DNA of 64,000 nucleotides from Herbaspirillum sp. SJZ107 (GCF_006715485.1 NZ_VFNH01000002.1:310001-374000), one strand, 5' to 3'; positions 16,048 through 27,373 are shown, counted from the stretch's first letter. The notes: generated by a model from the sequence alone, not told the origin. Program-made: numbers and translations.

Positions 16048-16132
16048 TGGTGCCTCCGGCCGGAATCGAACCGGCACGCCTTACGGCGCTTGATTTTGAG
16101 TCAAGTGCGTCTACCAATTCCGCCACAGAGGC
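16048..16132 (-). tRNA. tRNA-Leu (anticodon CAA), likely attB of the island
   Basis: The minus strand gives an 85-nt class II tRNA: acceptor GCCTCTG pairing with CGGAGGC, an anticodon loop CTCAAAA (anticodon CAA), a variable arm CGCCGTAAGGCG, a T-loop GGTTCGATTCC and an encoded CCA end. The 3' end faces the integrase gene, as expected for a tRNA 3' end used as attachment site. Confidence 0.95.
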
Positions 16133-16205
16133 TGCAAGCGCAGGCGCGCATCTTAGCACACGCCATGGCAAACTGACCAGTCCCGTGCGCCAGGCAGATG
16201 CTGCA

Positions 16206-16676
16206 TCAGCAATCCATCTGCTGGCGCAGCTCCCGCAGGGCAGCGATCGGGCCGGTGACTTCGAGCGCATGGTCGCGCACGGTCACGGTGATTTCCTTGT
16301 GCTGCCATTGCGGCCAGCGCTCGGCGCGGGCGCGGTAGTGCACGGTGCCGGGTGCGCGGCCGGCCTGGGTGTAGCCGAGCTTGTCCAGGGCATCGTCGAG
16401 CGTGCCGACCAGGTGCCAGGCTTCGAAGCGGGTCTTGACCTGCAGCCGGCCCGGCAGCACGTGCATCATCGGCAGCAGGCCGCCGAGCAGCACCGGCACC
16501 ACGATGTAGCCGAGCGGCGCATCCGGATCCAGCAAATGAAAGGCCATCATCAGGGCCGGCAGGCCGAGCGCCAGCGTCATCGCGGCTACCGTCCGGCCAC
16601 GCATCGACCACAGGCTGGGCAGGAAACGCGCGCGATCGCGGGCGTGCTCGATATCGGAAAACGTTACGCTTTTCAT
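16206..16676 (-). CDS. Unknown inner-membrane protein with two transmembrane helices (156 aa)
   Basis: AAGGAG seven bases before the ATG at 16,676 gives MKSVTFSDIEHARDRAR. Two membrane segments follow (about residues 30-50, AAMTLALGLPALMMAF, and 54-75, YIVVPVLLGGLLPMMHVL), then a soluble C-terminal half with a helix-strand pattern (FEAWHLVGTLDDALDKLGYT). No family is recognised. GC content and codon use are those of the core genome, so the island boundary is at the tRNA. Confidence 0.7.
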   Translation of the reverse strand: MKSVTFSDIEHARDRARFLPSLWSMRGRTVAAMTLALGLPALMMAFHLLDPDAPLGYIVVPVLLGGLLPMMHVLPGRLQVKTRFEAWHLVGTLDDALDKLGYTQAGRAPGTVHYRARAERWPQWQHKEITVTVRDHALEVTGPIAALRELRQQMDC

Positions 16677-16853
16677 GATGGGCTCCTTGGCTGGGACGGC
16701 ACATGCTGTATGCCGTAACGCCATTTTTGAACACCCGCTCCGAAGGAGAATTGATCTTTCTCAAGCGAGGCTTTTCCTTGGATAAAATGCTTTTAGGCAA
16801 TATAGAGCGAGGCCGCCTGTCCATTCCGGCAATGGGCGGTGCCGGCCTCGGGC

Positions 16854-16888
16854 ATAAAAAAACCACCCGGCGTAAGGGTGGTCTTTTG
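16854..16888 (-). terminator. Rho-independent terminator for the glycosyltransferase gene
   Basis: The hairpin ACCACCC-GGCGTAA-GGGTGGT (16,862-16,882) is followed on the minus strand by a run of seven T. A shorter T run on the plus side could serve the opposite direction. Confidence 0.8.
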
Positions 16889-16901
16889 GCGGCAAGCTCG
16901 C

Positions 16902-18695
16902 TCAGTGCGTGCGCTGGTACAGGCGGAAGCGTTCGTCGCGGTCCGATGGGCGGCGGCCTTCCCACAGCAGGGTCCAGTCGCGCGGACGGAAGTCCTGCAT
17001 CACGTCGCGCCCGCCCCAGACGCCGTCGCCGTGCTGCATCACCCGGCCTTCCGCCAGGGCGCGTTCCACCGGGCCGGTTTGCCCGGCGCGGCGCCCGCTA
17101 CTGTCCTGCACCAGCAGGAATTCGCAGCGGTCCTGCCCGACGCGGGCGAAGGGCAGGTGGCCGAAGTAGGCGAGCGATGCGCGCTGGGCCGGACCGACGT
17201 TGGCGTCGATGCAGCCGGCGTCGGCCGGCAGGCGCGCGGCGAGCTGCTGGGCTACGCTGGCGTAGCTGCGCGCATAGTTCAGGTCCGGCAGGAACAGTGT
17301 CATCAACAGCACCCACAGCAGGATCAGGCCGCCGGACGACAGCACCACCGCGCGCCACAGCACCGAGGGCTGGCGCGACAGGCGCCAGTTGACCAGGAAG
17401 ATCCAGCCGAGCGTTGCCGCGGCCGCCACCAGGAAGGCGACGATGCCGAATTCCGGATGGAAGCCGGGCACCAGCTTGAGTGCGTTTTTCGCGAGCTGGG
17501 CCGGCACGCCGGTCAGCTTGGCGATCCAGAACAGCCACACCAGGGCGCCCAGCAGGGTCAGCACCATCACCGAGAACCAGTCGATCGCATTGATCGCGCC
17601 GCGCTTCATGGTCGGCAGGCCGAAGGCGGCCATCAGCGCCATCGGCGGCAGCAGCTTGAGCAGGTCGCCGTTTTCCGAGACCGGGTCGCACAGCAGCAGC
17701 AGCACCAGCGCGCCCACGAACCAGGTCGGCAGGATGATGTGCATCAGGCCGTGCTGGCGGCGCCAGGCCCACGCGGCCCAGGCGGCGAACGGCCAGGCCG
17801 GCCAGCAGTACCAGACGCCGACGCGCACGAAGGCTTTCAGCGCGGTCCAGTCAGGCAGGCTGAGCTGATTGGCGTTCCAGCTCAGCCAGTCGCCGACCGG
17901 GGACAGGCCGTACGGCTTGGCCAGCGCCGCCGGCACGATCCAGACCAGCGATATCAGCACGGCGGTGCCGGCGGCCTGGCCGAAGTGGCGCAGGGTGTGC
18001 GCCGACGGCAGCTTGAGGACGCGCATGCACAGGAACAGCGCCGCCAGCAGGACCAGCGGCGACGCGAAGCCGCGCGTCAGGGTCTGCAAGCCTAGGGCGA
18101 CGCCGACCAGCACCGCGTTGCGCGGGGTGGCGTCTTCGATGTAGCGGACCGAGCGGAACAGGAACCAGGCGACCAGCGAACCCTGCAGGGTCACGGCCAG
18201 CGTTTCATGGCTGTGCAGCAGCAGGCCAAGGCAGCCGATGTAGATCAGGACCGCGGTATCGGCCAGGGTGCGGCCGTAGTCGTCTGGCTCGGGCTGGCCG
18301 CCGAAGGCCAGGCGCAGCGGCTGGGCTTCGGCGCGCCGGCCCAGGTGGAAGGCGGCATGCCACAGCGAGACCGTGCCCAGCACGAACACGCCGGCCGTCG
18401 AGACGCGCGCACCCAGCACGTCGCCGACCAGCCAGCCGAACAGCTTGATGCAGAGCGCTCCCAGCCAGAACGCCAGTGGTCCTTCCTCGGGTGCCGGCAG
18501 GCCGGCGATATTGGGCAGCAGCCAGTCCTGGATACCGCCATGGGCCATGGTCCACATGATGCCGAAGCTGCCGGCATCGTCCTTCCACGGATCGCGCCCG
18601 ATCAGGCCCGGCAGGATGTACAACAGGCCAAGTGCATACAGGGCCCATCGTGGCAGCGCAAGGGTGGCGGCGGCGGGGAGGCGGACTGGTTTCAT
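16902..18695 (-). CDS. PMT/ArnT-like polytopic glycosyltransferase
   Basis: A protein of about 597 aa with roughly ten or more membrane segments. The first periplasmic loop carries RDPWKDDAGSFG, matching the acidic motif of the ArnT/PMT (GT-C) fold, and APEEGPLAFWLGA follows as in 4-amino-4-deoxyarabinose or dolichyl-phosphate-mannose-type transferases. These enzymes use a polyprenyl-phosphate sugar to modify lipid A or proteins at the periplasmic face. I use ATG 18,695; a GTG five codons upstream is possible. No arn operon partners are nearby, so the sugar and acceptor are unknown. A terminator follows directly. Confidence 0.82.
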   Translation of the reverse strand: MKPVRLPAAATLALPRWALYALGLLYILPGLIGRDPWKDDAGSFGIMWTMAHGGIQDWLLPNIAGLPAPEEGPLAFWLGALCIKLFGWLVGDVLGARVSTAGVFVLGTVSLWHAAFHLGRRAEAQPLRLAFGGQPEPDDYGRTLADTAVLIYIGCLGLLLHSHETLAVTLQGSLVAWFLFRSVRYIEDATPRNAVLVGVALGLQTLTRGFASPLVLLAALFLCMRVLKLPSAHTLRHFGQAAGTAVLISLVWIVPAALAKPYGLSPVGDWLSWNANQLSLPDWTALKAFVRVGVWYCWPAWPFAAWAAWAWRRQHGLMHIILPTWFVGALVLLLLCDPVSENGDLLKLLPPMALMAAFGLPTMKRGAINAIDWFSVMVLTLLGALVWLFWIAKLTGVPAQLAKNALKLVPGFHPEFGIVAFLVAAAATLGWIFLVNWRLSRQPSVLWRAVVLSSGGLILLWVLLMTLFLPDLNYARSYASVAQQLAARLPADAGCIDANVGPAQRASLAYFGHLPFARVGQDRCEFLLVQDSSGRRAGQTGPVERALAEGRVMQHGDGVWGGRDVMQDFRPRDWTLLWEGRRPSDRDERFRLYQRTH

Positions 18696-18797
18696 CGATA
18701 AGCTGCGCACGCTGCGTGGTGCGTTGAATTATTGTTGTGGCGTAGTATAGGGCACCTCGAAAAACCGGTGCGGGCGGCAGCAAGGTTTGTCGAGGGC

Positions 18798-18828
18798 AAA
18801 AAAAAAGGAAGCCGGCTGGCTTCCTTTT
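18798..18828 (-). terminator. Rho-independent terminator after rpmE2
   Basis: GGAAGCC-AGCC-GGCTTCC on the minus strand is followed by nine T. It lies 42 bp after the rpmE2 stop. Confidence 0.88.
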
Positions 18829-18869
18829 GGAAAGCCCGCAGGCTTCCCGGGTAGTCGAGCCTCGGCGAC

Positions 18870-19139
18870 TTAGCCGTTGGCGACCGAAGTCTTGGAGCCG
18901 ACCGAACCGAACTTCTGGCGGAACTTCTCGACGCGGCCAGCGGTGTCGACGATCTTGTGCTTACCGGTGAAGAACGGGTGCGATTCAGCCGACACCTCGA
19001 TCTTGACCAGCGGGTATTGCTTGCCTTCGAAATCGATGGTTTCGCGGGTGTTGATGGTCGAGCGGGTGATGAATTTGAAATCGCACGACAGATCGTGGAA
19101 GACGACTTCGCGGTAATCCGGATGGGTATTGGTTTTCAT
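18870..19139 (-). CDS. rpmE2: 50S ribosomal protein L31, type B (zinc-free)
   Basis: The 89-aa protein [20 protein letters not shown] with [20 protein letters not shown] and FRQKFG is a type B L31. It lacks the CxxC zinc pairs of type A L31; its single Cys is not part of a ribbon. ATG 19,139 is the conserved start of the family, although the frame opens 12 codons earlier. Type B proteins often replace zinc-containing L31 under zinc limitation, but in many betaproteobacteria, including this arrangement near rho, this is the standing copy. A strong terminator follows. Confidence 0.95.
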   Translation of the reverse strand: MKTNTHPDYREVVFHDLSCDFKFITRSTINTRETIDFEGKQYPLVKIEVSAESHPFFTGKHKIVDTAGRVEKFRQKFGSVGSKTSVANG

Positions 19140-19302
19140 GGTTTTGCCTCGGTTAAGTTGGTAGCCAAAAGGCACTTCGTCGGTCCTACTGCTTCTCGAC
19201 CCGATTGCCGATCACTTGCCAGGGTTGGGTACTGAACCGGCGATTATAAGCCAGCAGCGTCCCGGAGGCAACCACTGCCGCAGGTGCGGCACAATGGGTG
19301 CT

Positions 19303-19572
19303 TCAGGCGTGCGGCAGGCGCGACAGCACGGTCAGGATCATGCCGCCGAAGCCGATGACCATCGTGATGGCGGTGGCCGCCATCCATTTGCTGAGGTGGG
19401 CCGCTTCGCCGTGGATGTCGGCTTTCAGTTCGGCTTTCAGGTCCGACAGATCGGCTTTGTTGGGCAGCATGGTGAGTGTCGTGTCGAAACGGGTTTCGAG
19501 GACCGTCAGGCGCCGGTCGAGCAAACCGTTGGCGCGCTGGGCGGGGACATCATGCAATTCATCGGAAGTCAT
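19303..19572 (-). CDS. Small coiled-coil protein with C-terminal membrane anchor (89 aa)
   Basis: AGGAG upstream of ATG 19,572 gives MTSDELHDVPAQRANGLLDR, a predicted coiled coil (about residues 18-60, with LETRFDTTLTMLPNKADLSD) and one membrane helix (AATAITMVIGFGGMILTVLS). The layout, an Ala/Leu-rich helix followed by a tail anchor, matches many small DUF1640-like or phage-associated proteins, but I cannot assign one. It sits between rho and rpmE2, with a terminator separating it from rho. Confidence 0.68.
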   Translation of the reverse strand: MTSDELHDVPAQRANGLLDRRLTVLETRFDTTLTMLPNKADLSDLKAELKADIHGEAAHLSKWMAATAITMVIGFGGMILTVLSRLPHA

Positions 19573-19658
19573 TGGGCTCTCCTGGATAATCTCAACGCGG
19601 ATTTTCCGGGCTGGACCGCCCCGAGCCTTGACATGTATATATCGTAGCGCAAAAAGCA

Positions 19659-19684
19659 GAAAAGGCGAGTCGCCTCGCCTTTTC
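19659..19684 (-). terminator. Rho-independent terminator after rho
   Basis: The inverted repeat GAAAAGGCGA-N6-TCGCCTTTTC, about 36 bp after the rho stop, ends in TTTTC on the minus strand and is roughly symmetrical. Confidence 0.75.
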
Positions 19685-19720
19685 CATGCGGGCACGAGCC
19701 CGTCGATCCGGCAGGCCGGA

Positions 19721-20983
19721 TCAGCCGCCGCGACGCATCAGGTCGAAGAATTCGACGTTGTTCTTGGTCGCGCGCATCTTGTCGAGGATGAACTCCATCG
19801 CCTCGATCTCGTCCATCGAGTACAGCAGCTTGCGCAGGATCCAGATCTTCTGCAGCTGGTCCGGCTTGATCAGCAGTTCTTCGCGGCGGGTGCCCGACTT
19901 GTTCAGGTTGATCGCCGGGTAGACGCGCTTCTCGGCCAGGCGGCGCTCCAGGTGCACCTCCATGTTGCCGGTACCCTTGAATTCTTCGTAGATCACGTCG
20001 TCCATGCGCGAACCGGTCTCGATCAGCGCGGTCGCGACGATGGTCAGCGAGCCGCCTTCCTCGACGTTACGGGCGGCGCCGAAGAAACGCTTTGGACGCT
20101 GCAGCGCGTTGGCGTCGACACCGCCGGTCAGGACCTTGCCCGAGGCCGGGATCACGGTGTTGTAGGCGCGTGCCAGGCGGGTGATCGAGTCCAGCAGGAT
20201 CACGACGTCCTTCTTCATTTCGACCAGGCGCTTGGCTTTTTCCAGCACCATCTCGGCGACCTGCACGTGGCGGGTGGCCGGCTCGTCGAAGGTCGAGGCG
20301 ACCACTTCGCCGCGCACCGAACGCTGCATCTCGGTCACTTCTTCCGGACGCTCGTCGATCAGCAGGACGATCAGGGTGCAGTCGCGGTGGTTGGCGGTGA
20401 TCGCGTGGGCGATGTGCTGCAGCATGACCGACTTGCCGGATTTCGGCGACGCCACCAGCAGGCCGCGCTGGCCCTTGCCGATCGGCGAGATCAGGTCGAC
20501 GATGCGGCCGGTGATGTTTTCGGCGCCGTTCATGTCGCGTTCCAGGCGCAGCGGCTCGTTCGGGTGCAGCGGCGTCAGGTTTTCGAACAGGATGCGGTGC
20601 TTCGAGGCTTCCGGCGACTCGCCGTTCACCTTGTCCACCTTGACCAGTGCGAAGTAGCGTTCGCCGTCCTTCGGCGTACGCACTTCCCCTTCGATCGAGT
20701 CACCCGTATGCAGGTTGAAGCGCCGGATCTGCGACGGCGAGATGTAGATGTCGTCGGTCGATGCCATGTAGCTCGCATCCGGGGAGCGCAGGAAACCGAA
20801 ACCGTCCGGCAATACCTCGAGCGCGCCGTCGCCGAAAATCTGCTCGCCTTGTTTCGCGCGTTTCTTGAGGATCGCGAACATCAGTTCTTGTTTGCGCAGG
20901 CGGGCTGCGTTGTCGATATCCAGGCTGATCGCCATCTCCAGAAGGGCGGAGACGTGCATTGCCTTCAGTTCAGATAAGTGCAT
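19721..20983 (-). CDS. rho: Transcription termination factor Rho
   Basis: The 420-aa protein has the standard Rho architecture: N-terminal helix bundle [18 protein letters not shown], the RNA-binding cold-shock-like domain ([25 protein letters not shown]), the P-loop SPKSGKSVM, Walker [18 protein letters not shown], the Q-loop/R-loop region with [20 protein letters not shown], and the C-terminal [14 protein letters not shown]. Its length is that of the family. It is a hexameric RNA-DNA helicase that ends transcription. trxA lies just upstream in the same direction, a conserved order in proteobacteria. Confidence 0.98.
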   Translation of the reverse strand: MHLSELKAMHVSALLEMAISLDIDNAARLRKQELMFAILKKRAKQGEQIFGDGALEVLPDGFGFLRSPDASYMASTDDIYISPSQIRRFNLHTGDSIEGEVRTPKDGERYFALVKVDKVNGESPEASKHRILFENLTPLHPNEPLRLERDMNGAENITGRIVDLISPIGKGQRGLLVASPKSGKSVMLQHIAHAITANHRDCTLIVLLIDERPEEVTEMQRSVRGEVVASTFDEPATRHVQVAEMVLEKAKRLVEMKKDVVILLDSITRLARAYNTVIPASGKVLTGGVDANALQRPKRFFGAARNVEEGGSLTIVATALIETGSRMDDVIYEEFKGTGNMEVHLERRLAEKRVYPAINLNKSGTRREELLIKPDQLQKIWILRKLLYSMDEIEAMEFILDKMRATKNNVEFFDLMRRGG

Positions 20984-21122
20984 GTGTCGGGTGTCCCGTG
21001 ACGGGAAAGTAAAGGTAGGGGAGGGAACTGCGTGGGTTAATAATTAGGGGGCATCGGAGTCGATCGCCTTCCCGTGCTGAAGAAAGGGCGGCCGCGCGGG
21101 CGCGCTGCCGCCGCCTATGGTA

Positions 21123-21449
21123 TCAGATGTTGCTGTCGATGAAGGCCGTCAGCTGGCCCTTGGCCAGGGCGCCAACCTTCTGTGCGGCCGCGACGCCGTT
21201 CTTGAACAGGATCAGGGTCGGGATGCCGCGGATGCCGAACTTGGCCGGCACGGCCTGGTTCGCGTCGACATCCATCTTCGCGATCAGCAGCTTGCCGTCA
21301 TATTCTTTTGCGACTTCTTCCAGGATCGGGGCGATCATCTTGCAAGGACCGCACCACTCGGCCCAGAAGTCGACCAGGACCGGGCGCTCGGACTTGAGCA
21401 CGTCGGTTTCGAAAGATGCATCGCTGATGTGTTTGATGTTTTCGCTCAT
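21123..21449 (-). CDS. trxA: Thioredoxin 1
   Basis: The 108-aa protein has the WCGPCK active site in [36 protein letters not shown] with the cis-proline, and the glycine pair region [14 protein letters not shown]. It is a cytosolic disulfide reductase for ribonucleotide reductase and many other clients. AGGAAAA upstream of the ATG is a suitable ribosome site. It sits 139 bp before rho, and the pair is probably partly cotranscribed. Confidence 0.97.
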   Translation of the reverse strand: MSENIKHISDASFETDVLKSERPVLVDFWAEWCGPCKMIAPILEEVAKEYDGKLLIAKMDVDANQAVPAKFGIRGIPTLILFKNGVAAAQKVGALAKGQLTAFIDSNI

Positions 21450-21814
21450 GTTTTCCTCAAGGAGAGGTAGGTCACTCAGTTATAGGTTCGCGCCTGAATG
21501 GGTCATTGCCGCTGTCGGTTGTCGACAAGCGTCAGCCGGTTCCCGTACTTGTCAGACTTGGTTCGGCAACACAATGGTGGAGGCAGTGTGTGCACTTTTC
21601 AAACAGTGGAAGATCTGCAAGAGGACGTCAGGCGGGGATTGGCTGAAATAATAACCTATTTTCCTGAAACGTGTTCGTGAGCTTTGTACAAAAACCTAAC
21701 ACGCCGCCGGGCCCCGGTATCGCAACGGAAGATGAGGCATTATCGCGTACCGACAAGCCCCGTGTGTGATCTGCCGTCAGCTTTTTTTGCAGGCGTGGCG
21801 TGCCTGACACTGTT
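21450..21814. other. Intergenic region between trxA and hutC
   Basis: About 365 bp with no gene. It should carry the trxA promoter reading left. No clear terminator or palindromic operator stands out. Confidence 0.35.
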
Positions 21815-22558
21815 TCAACCGACACTGCCCGTGAACTTGTACAAATCGCCTGGATGCCACATCGTCACCACCGACGCCACCAAGCCGTTCGAGCTGGTCT
21901 GGCGCTTCAGCACCAGGCAGGCAGTGCCGGGGGCGATGGCCAGCATCTCGGCCACCTCGCGCGGCGCCGGCAGCGCCTCGATGCTGTAGGTGGCGCCCTG
22001 CAGCGGCGCCGCCACCATCAGGTGCTCGTTGGGCGTGATGCGCGTATAGTCCTGCTGCAGGTAGGCGGGGGCGCAGGCCGGGTTGACCCAGCGGTCCTCG
22101 ACCTGGATCGGGCGGCCGTTTTCCTCGTGCACGATCAGCGAGTGGAACAGCGGCGCACCGGCCGCCACGCCGAAGCGCGCCGCCAGCGCCTCGCTCGCCG
22201 CGCCGCTTTCCAGCAGGCGCGGACGGCTGGCGTGGACGTGGCCGCGCGCACGCACTTCGTCGGCGATGTTGCGGATCTCGACCAGCGTGGCCTGGTATTT
22301 TTGCGGCGCGACATACGTGCCCGACCCCTGGCGCCGGGTCAGCACCTGTTCGGCGGTGAGCTCGCGCACGGCGCGGTTGACGGTCATGCGCGACACGCCG
22401 AACTGGCGCACCAGGGCCTGCTCGGACGGCACCAGGTCGCCTTCCTTCCAGCGGCCCGAGGCGATTTCGCCAAGCAGGTAATCCTTGATACGCTGGAAAA
22501 TGGGAATGCCAGGTGGCGTGCCCAGTGGCATAGTGTCTTGCGCGGTCTGTCCGTCCAA
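21815..22558 (-). CDS. hutC: HutC, GntR-family repressor of histidine utilisation
   Basis: The 247-aa protein has an N-terminal GntR winged helix (IFQRIKDYLLGEIASGRWKE, then DLVPSEQALVRQFGVSRMTV) and a C-terminal UTRA ligand domain (ATLVEIRNIADEVRARGHVH to the end, with RPIQVEDRWVNPACAPAYL and WHPGDLYKFTG). This is the HutC type, whose inducer is urocanate. It lies divergent from the ada-hut block. The candidate operator TTGTATAGACAA is found in front of hutU, not in front of hutC, so no autoregulatory site is visible here. Confidence 0.93.
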   Translation of the reverse strand: MDGQTAQDTMPLGTPPGIPIFQRIKDYLLGEIASGRWKEGDLVPSEQALVRQFGVSRMTVNRAVRELTAEQVLTRRQGSGTYVAPQKYQATLVEIRNIADEVRARGHVHASRPRLLESGAASEALAARFGVAAGAPLFHSLIVHEENGRPIQVEDRWVNPACAPAYLQQDYTRITPNEHLMVAAPLQGATYSIEALPAPREVAEMLAIAPGTACLVLKRQTSSNGLVASVVTMWHPGDLYKFTGSVG

Positions 22559-22730
22559 ACTGGTTTCTCCGGGAGCCGGGCCGTTGCCCGGTCTACGTTC
22601 TAGTCAGGGCGCATTCTAGCATCGCGGATTTGAAAGCAAGAGCCGGGGTGCCGGGCGCGGCGCGGCTGCGTACCATGCAGGTATGCGCATTCATATCGCG
22701 CATTCGTATCCTTATCGGGGGGAGGCAGAC

Positions 22731-23801
22731 ATGAACACACAGCAGGAGATGATTGCGGGCGACGACGCGCGCTGGGCCGCGGTCTGCGCCCGCTCGCACG
22801 CGGCCGACGGCCAGTTCTATTATTCGGTGCGCAGTACCGGGGTGTACTGCCGGCCCTCGTGCCCGTCACGCACGCCGCGCCGCGCCAACGTCGCCTTCCA
22901 CGCCAGCAGCCTGGAAGCCGAAGCGGCCGGCTTCCGGCCCTGCCTGCGCTGCCGCCCGCTCGATCCGCCGCTGGCCGAGCGCCAGGCCGCCATCGTGGCC
23001 CGCGCCTGCCGCCTGATCGACGCCGCCATCGACGAACCCGACCTGGACACCCTGGCCCGCGCCTGCGGCATGAGCCGCTTTTATTTCCACCGCGTGTTCA
23101 AGGCCCATACCGGCATCACGCCCAAGGCCTATGCCGCGGCGCGCCGGGCCGAGCGCCTGCAACGCGAACTGGCGCAGGCGCCCACCGTCACCGCGGCCGC
23201 CTACGACGCCGGCTTCCAGTCCAGCGGCCGCTTCTACGCCGCCTCGAACGGCGTGCTGGGCATGACGCCGCGCCGCTACCGTGCCGGCGGCAGCGGCGAA
23301 GCGATCCGGTTCGCGGTGGCCGCCTGCTCGCTGGGCGCGTTGCTGGTCGCGGCCACCGGCAAGGGCATCTGCGCGATCCTGCTGGGCGACGACCCCGAAG
23401 CGCTGCTGCACGACTTGCAGGAACGGTTTCCGAACGCCGACCTGGTCGGCGCCGAACCCGGCTTCGAGCGCACCGTGGCGCAGGTAGTGTCCTTCGTGGA
23501 AGCCCCGCGCATCGGTCTAGACCTGCCGCTGGACGTGCGCGGCACCGCCTTCCAGCAGCGCGTCTGGCAGGCGCTGCGCCAGATCCCGTCCGGCCAGACC
23601 GTCAGCTACGCCGAACTGGCCGAACGCCTCGGCATGCCGAAAGCGGCCCGCGCCGTCGCCGGTGCCTGCGCCGCCAACCCGGTCGCCATCGCCATCCCCT
23701 GCCACCGCGTGGTGCGCAACGATGGCGCGCTCTCCGGCTACCGCTGGGGGATCGAACGCAAGCGGGCGCTGCTGGACCTGGAGCGGGACGAGAAGCCCTG
23801 A
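22731..23801 (+). CDS. ada: Ada, bifunctional methyl-DNA repair protein and transcription activator
   Basis: The 356-aa protein contains, in order: the Ada zinc/methylphosphotriester domain (FYYSVRSTGVYCRPSCPSRT and RPCLRCRP, four Cys), an AraC-type HTH pair (about residues 85-180, ACGMSRFYFHRVFKAHTGIT), and the O6-methylguanine methyltransferase domain with the active site AIPCHRV. This is full-length Ada: methylation of the N-terminal Cys turns it into an activator. GGGGGGAGG six bases before ATG 22,731 fixes the start. It stands between hutC and the amidohydrolase gene with no obvious functional link to histidine catabolism. An AAG 3-methyladenine-DNA glycosylase is encoded 27 kb away. Confidence 0.96.
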   Translation: MNTQQEMIAGDDARWAAVCARSHAADGQFYYSVRSTGVYCRPSCPSRTPRRANVAFHASSLEAEAAGFRPCLRCRPLDPPLAERQAAIVARACRLIDAAIDEPDLDTLARACGMSRFYFHRVFKAHTGITPKAYAAARRAERLQRELAQAPTVTAAAYDAGFQSSGRFYAASNGVLGMTPRRYRAGGSGEAIRFAVAACSLGALLVAATGKGICAILLGDDPEALLHDLQERFPNADLVGAEPGFERTVAQVVSFVEAPRIGLDLPLDVRGTAFQQRVWQALRQIPSGQTVSYAELAERLGMPKAARAVAGACAANPVAIAIPCHRVVRNDGALSGYRWGIERKRALLDLERDEKP

Positions 23802-23910
23802 CGGAAGCGGCCAGTCATGGTTTGACCATTGCGCAAATTTCTATACACTCTGAAGCTTGCTTCGGATCCACAGCCGGGTCCGCCACCTTCAAGTATGGAG
23901 AGAGTCAACG

Positions 23911-25584
23911 ATGCGCCTGCGCCAGCTTCCCCTGCAGTGTTCCCTGTTTGTCCTGGCCGCATGCGGCGCCTTGTCCGCGGCCCACGCCGACACCGTGATC
24001 GACAACGCCAACGGCTACACGCTGAACGCGAAAGGGGACATCGTCCAGTTCGCATCGATGGCCTTCGACGACAATGGCCGCATCACCGCGGTCGGCACGG
24101 CCAAGGAGGTGGCGGCCAGGGCGCCGAAGGCAAAGCACGTCGACATGGCAGGACGCACCGTGCTGCCGGGCCTGATCGACGCGCACGGCCACGTGTTCGG
24201 CCTGGGCGAGATGCTGACCCAGCTCGACCTCTCCGGCACCACCTCGCTGCAGCAGGCGCAGGCCGCGATCGCCGAGTACGCGCGTGCCAACCCGGGCCAG
24301 GGCTGGCTGCGCGGCCGTGGCTGGAACCAGGAAAACTGGAAGCTGGGGCGCTTCCCGACCGCGAAGGAACTCGACACCCTCGTCAGCAACCGCCCGGTGT
24401 GGTTCGAACGCGTCGACGGCCATGCCGGCTGGGCCAACAGCCGCGCGCTGGCGCTGGCCGGCATCACCGATAAAACGCCGGACCCGGCCGGCGGCAGGAT
24501 CGTCCGCGATGCCGATGGCCATGCCACCGGCGTGCTGGTCGACGCCGCCAAGGAATTGATGCTGAAGGTGCTGCCGCAGCCGACCGAGGCGGAAGGCCGC
24601 ACGATGCTCGAGAAGTCGCTGCAGAAGATGGCCAGCGTCGGCCTCACCAGTGCCCACGATGCCGGCATCACGGTAAGCCAGGACAAGCTGTACCGCAGCT
24701 TCGCCGACCAGGGCAAGCTCACCGCGCGCATCTACGCCATGATCGGCGGCACCGGCCCCGATTTCGACCAGCTGGCCAAGAATGGCCCGCTGAACAGCTA
24801 CGGCAAGGACATGTACTTCCTGCGTGCGGTGAAGCTGTACGCCGACGGCGCCCTGGGCAGCCGCGGCGCCGCACTGCTGGCCCCGTACAGCGACGACCCG
24901 CACTCGCACGGCCTGCTGTTCCACTCGAACGAAGAGATCGACACCATGATCGGCAAGGCCATGAAGAAGGGCTACCAGGTCAACGTGCACGCGATCGGCG
25001 ACGCCGGCAACCGCCAGATCCTCGACGCCTTCGCCAAGGAGATCAAGGCCAACCACACCGAAGCGCAGCGCAACCGCATCGAGCACGCCCAGATCGTCAC
25101 GCTCGACGACATCCCAAGGTTCAAGACCATCGGCATCGTGCCGTCGATGCAGCCGACCCACGCGACCTCGGACAAGAACATGGCCGAGACCCGCGTCGGC
25201 CCCGAGCGCATCAAGGGCGCGTATGCCTGGCGCACTTTCCTGCAGCAGGGCTCGCGCATTGCCTGCGGTTCCGACTTCCCGGTCGAGGCGCCGAACCCGT
25301 TCTACGGCATCCACGCCGCCGTCACGCGCCAGGATGCCGGCGGCAATCCGATCGCCGGCTGGTATCCGGAGCAGGAGATGTCGCTGAAGGAAGCCTTCCG
25401 CTGCTTCACGCTGGATGCAGCCTGGGCCGGTCACCAGGAACAGAACCAGGGTTCGCTCGAAGTCGGCAAGTACGCCGATTTCATCGTGATCGACCGCGAC
25501 CTGTTCAAGATGACGCCCTACGACATCCATAAAACTGGCGTGCTGGAAACCTGGGTCGCCGGCCGCCAGGTCTACCGCAAATAA
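23911..25584 (+). CDS. Exported amidohydrolase (YtcJ-like, amidohydrolase 3 family)
   Basis: The 557-aa protein has a signal peptide ([20 protein letters not shown]... with cleavage near AHA-D). The amidohydrolase fold follows: the metal motif [11 protein letters not shown], LHAxGD-type [18 protein letters not shown], and the C-terminal [12 protein letters not shown] with the last metal Asp. Members of the YtcJ family hydrolyse amides or formyl groups on varied substrates, usually with zinc. GGAGAGAG precedes ATG 23,911. It ends just before the hutU promoter, so a role near histidine or amino-acid catabolism is possible; the substrate is unknown. Confidence 0.86.
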   Translation: MRLRQLPLQCSLFVLAACGALSAAHADTVIDNANGYTLNAKGDIVQFASMAFDDNGRITAVGTAKEVAARAPKAKHVDMAGRTVLPGLIDAHGHVFGLGEMLTQLDLSGTTSLQQAQAAIAEYARANPGQGWLRGRGWNQENWKLGRFPTAKELDTLVSNRPVWFERVDGHAGWANSRALALAGITDKTPDPAGGRIVRDADGHATGVLVDAAKELMLKVLPQPTEAEGRTMLEKSLQKMASVGLTSAHDAGITVSQDKLYRSFADQGKLTARIYAMIGGTGPDFDQLAKNGPLNSYGKDMYFLRAVKLYADGALGSRGAALLAPYSDDPHSHGLLFHSNEEIDTMIGKAMKKGYQVNVHAIGDAGNRQILDAFAKEIKANHTEAQRNRIEHAQIVTLDDIPRFKTIGIVPSMQPTHATSDKNMAETRVGPERIKGAYAWRTFLQQGSRIACGSDFPVEAPNPFYGIHAAVTRQDAGGNPIAGWYPEQEMSLKEAFRCFTLDAAWAGHQEQNQGSLEVGKYADFIVIDRDLFKMTPYDIHKTGVLETWVAGRQVYRK

Positions 25585-25609
25585 GCAGCCAGCGGCTTGC
25601 AAATATGGA

Positions 25610-25638
25610 TTGACGGTGTTGTATAGACAACCTAGACT
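25610..25638 (+). promoter_or_regulatory. hutU promoter with HutC-type operator in the spacer
   Basis: TTGACG (25,610-25,615) and TAGACT (25,633-25,638) are 17 bp apart. The spacer contains the palindrome TTGTATAGACAA (25,619-25,630), the form of known HutC operators. A repressor there would block RNA polymerase, giving induction by urocanate. The hutU ATG follows 25 bp later. Confidence 0.72.
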
Positions 25639-25663
25639 GCTCTGGACATTCCGAGGAGCCGCC

Positions 25664-27370
<1,707 letters not shown>

Positions 27371-27373
27371 GTC

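Larger units (their letters stand above)
1..16048. mobile_element. Part of an integrative mobilizable island next to tRNA-Leu(CAA)
   Basis: The stretch from the window start to the 3' end of tRNA-Leu(CAA) behaves as one accessory island. At its right end a P4-type tyrosine integrase gene lies 174 bp from the tRNA 3' end, the usual layout when such integrases use a tRNA gene as attB. At its left end are an IncP-like relaxase start, TraJ and oriT. Between them are single unrelated genes, gene fragments (comM, an IS3 transposase, a ClpP-like protein), two MITE-like copies and recurrent palindromic repeats, with lower GC than the core DNA that follows. I saw no second copy of the tRNA 3' end, so the other att site should lie upstream of the window. 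Whether 1-16,048 is one element or several nested ones is inference. Confidence 0.6.

Noticed and set aside
16839..20977. Very long plus-strand open frames over the glycosyltransferase and rho genes
   Set aside because: Antisense shadows with Arg/Gln/His-rich low-complexity translation and no family match.
21840..23420. Long open frames antisense to hutC and inside ada in other frames
   Set aside because: Typical high-GC shadow frames; the real genes have full family signatures.
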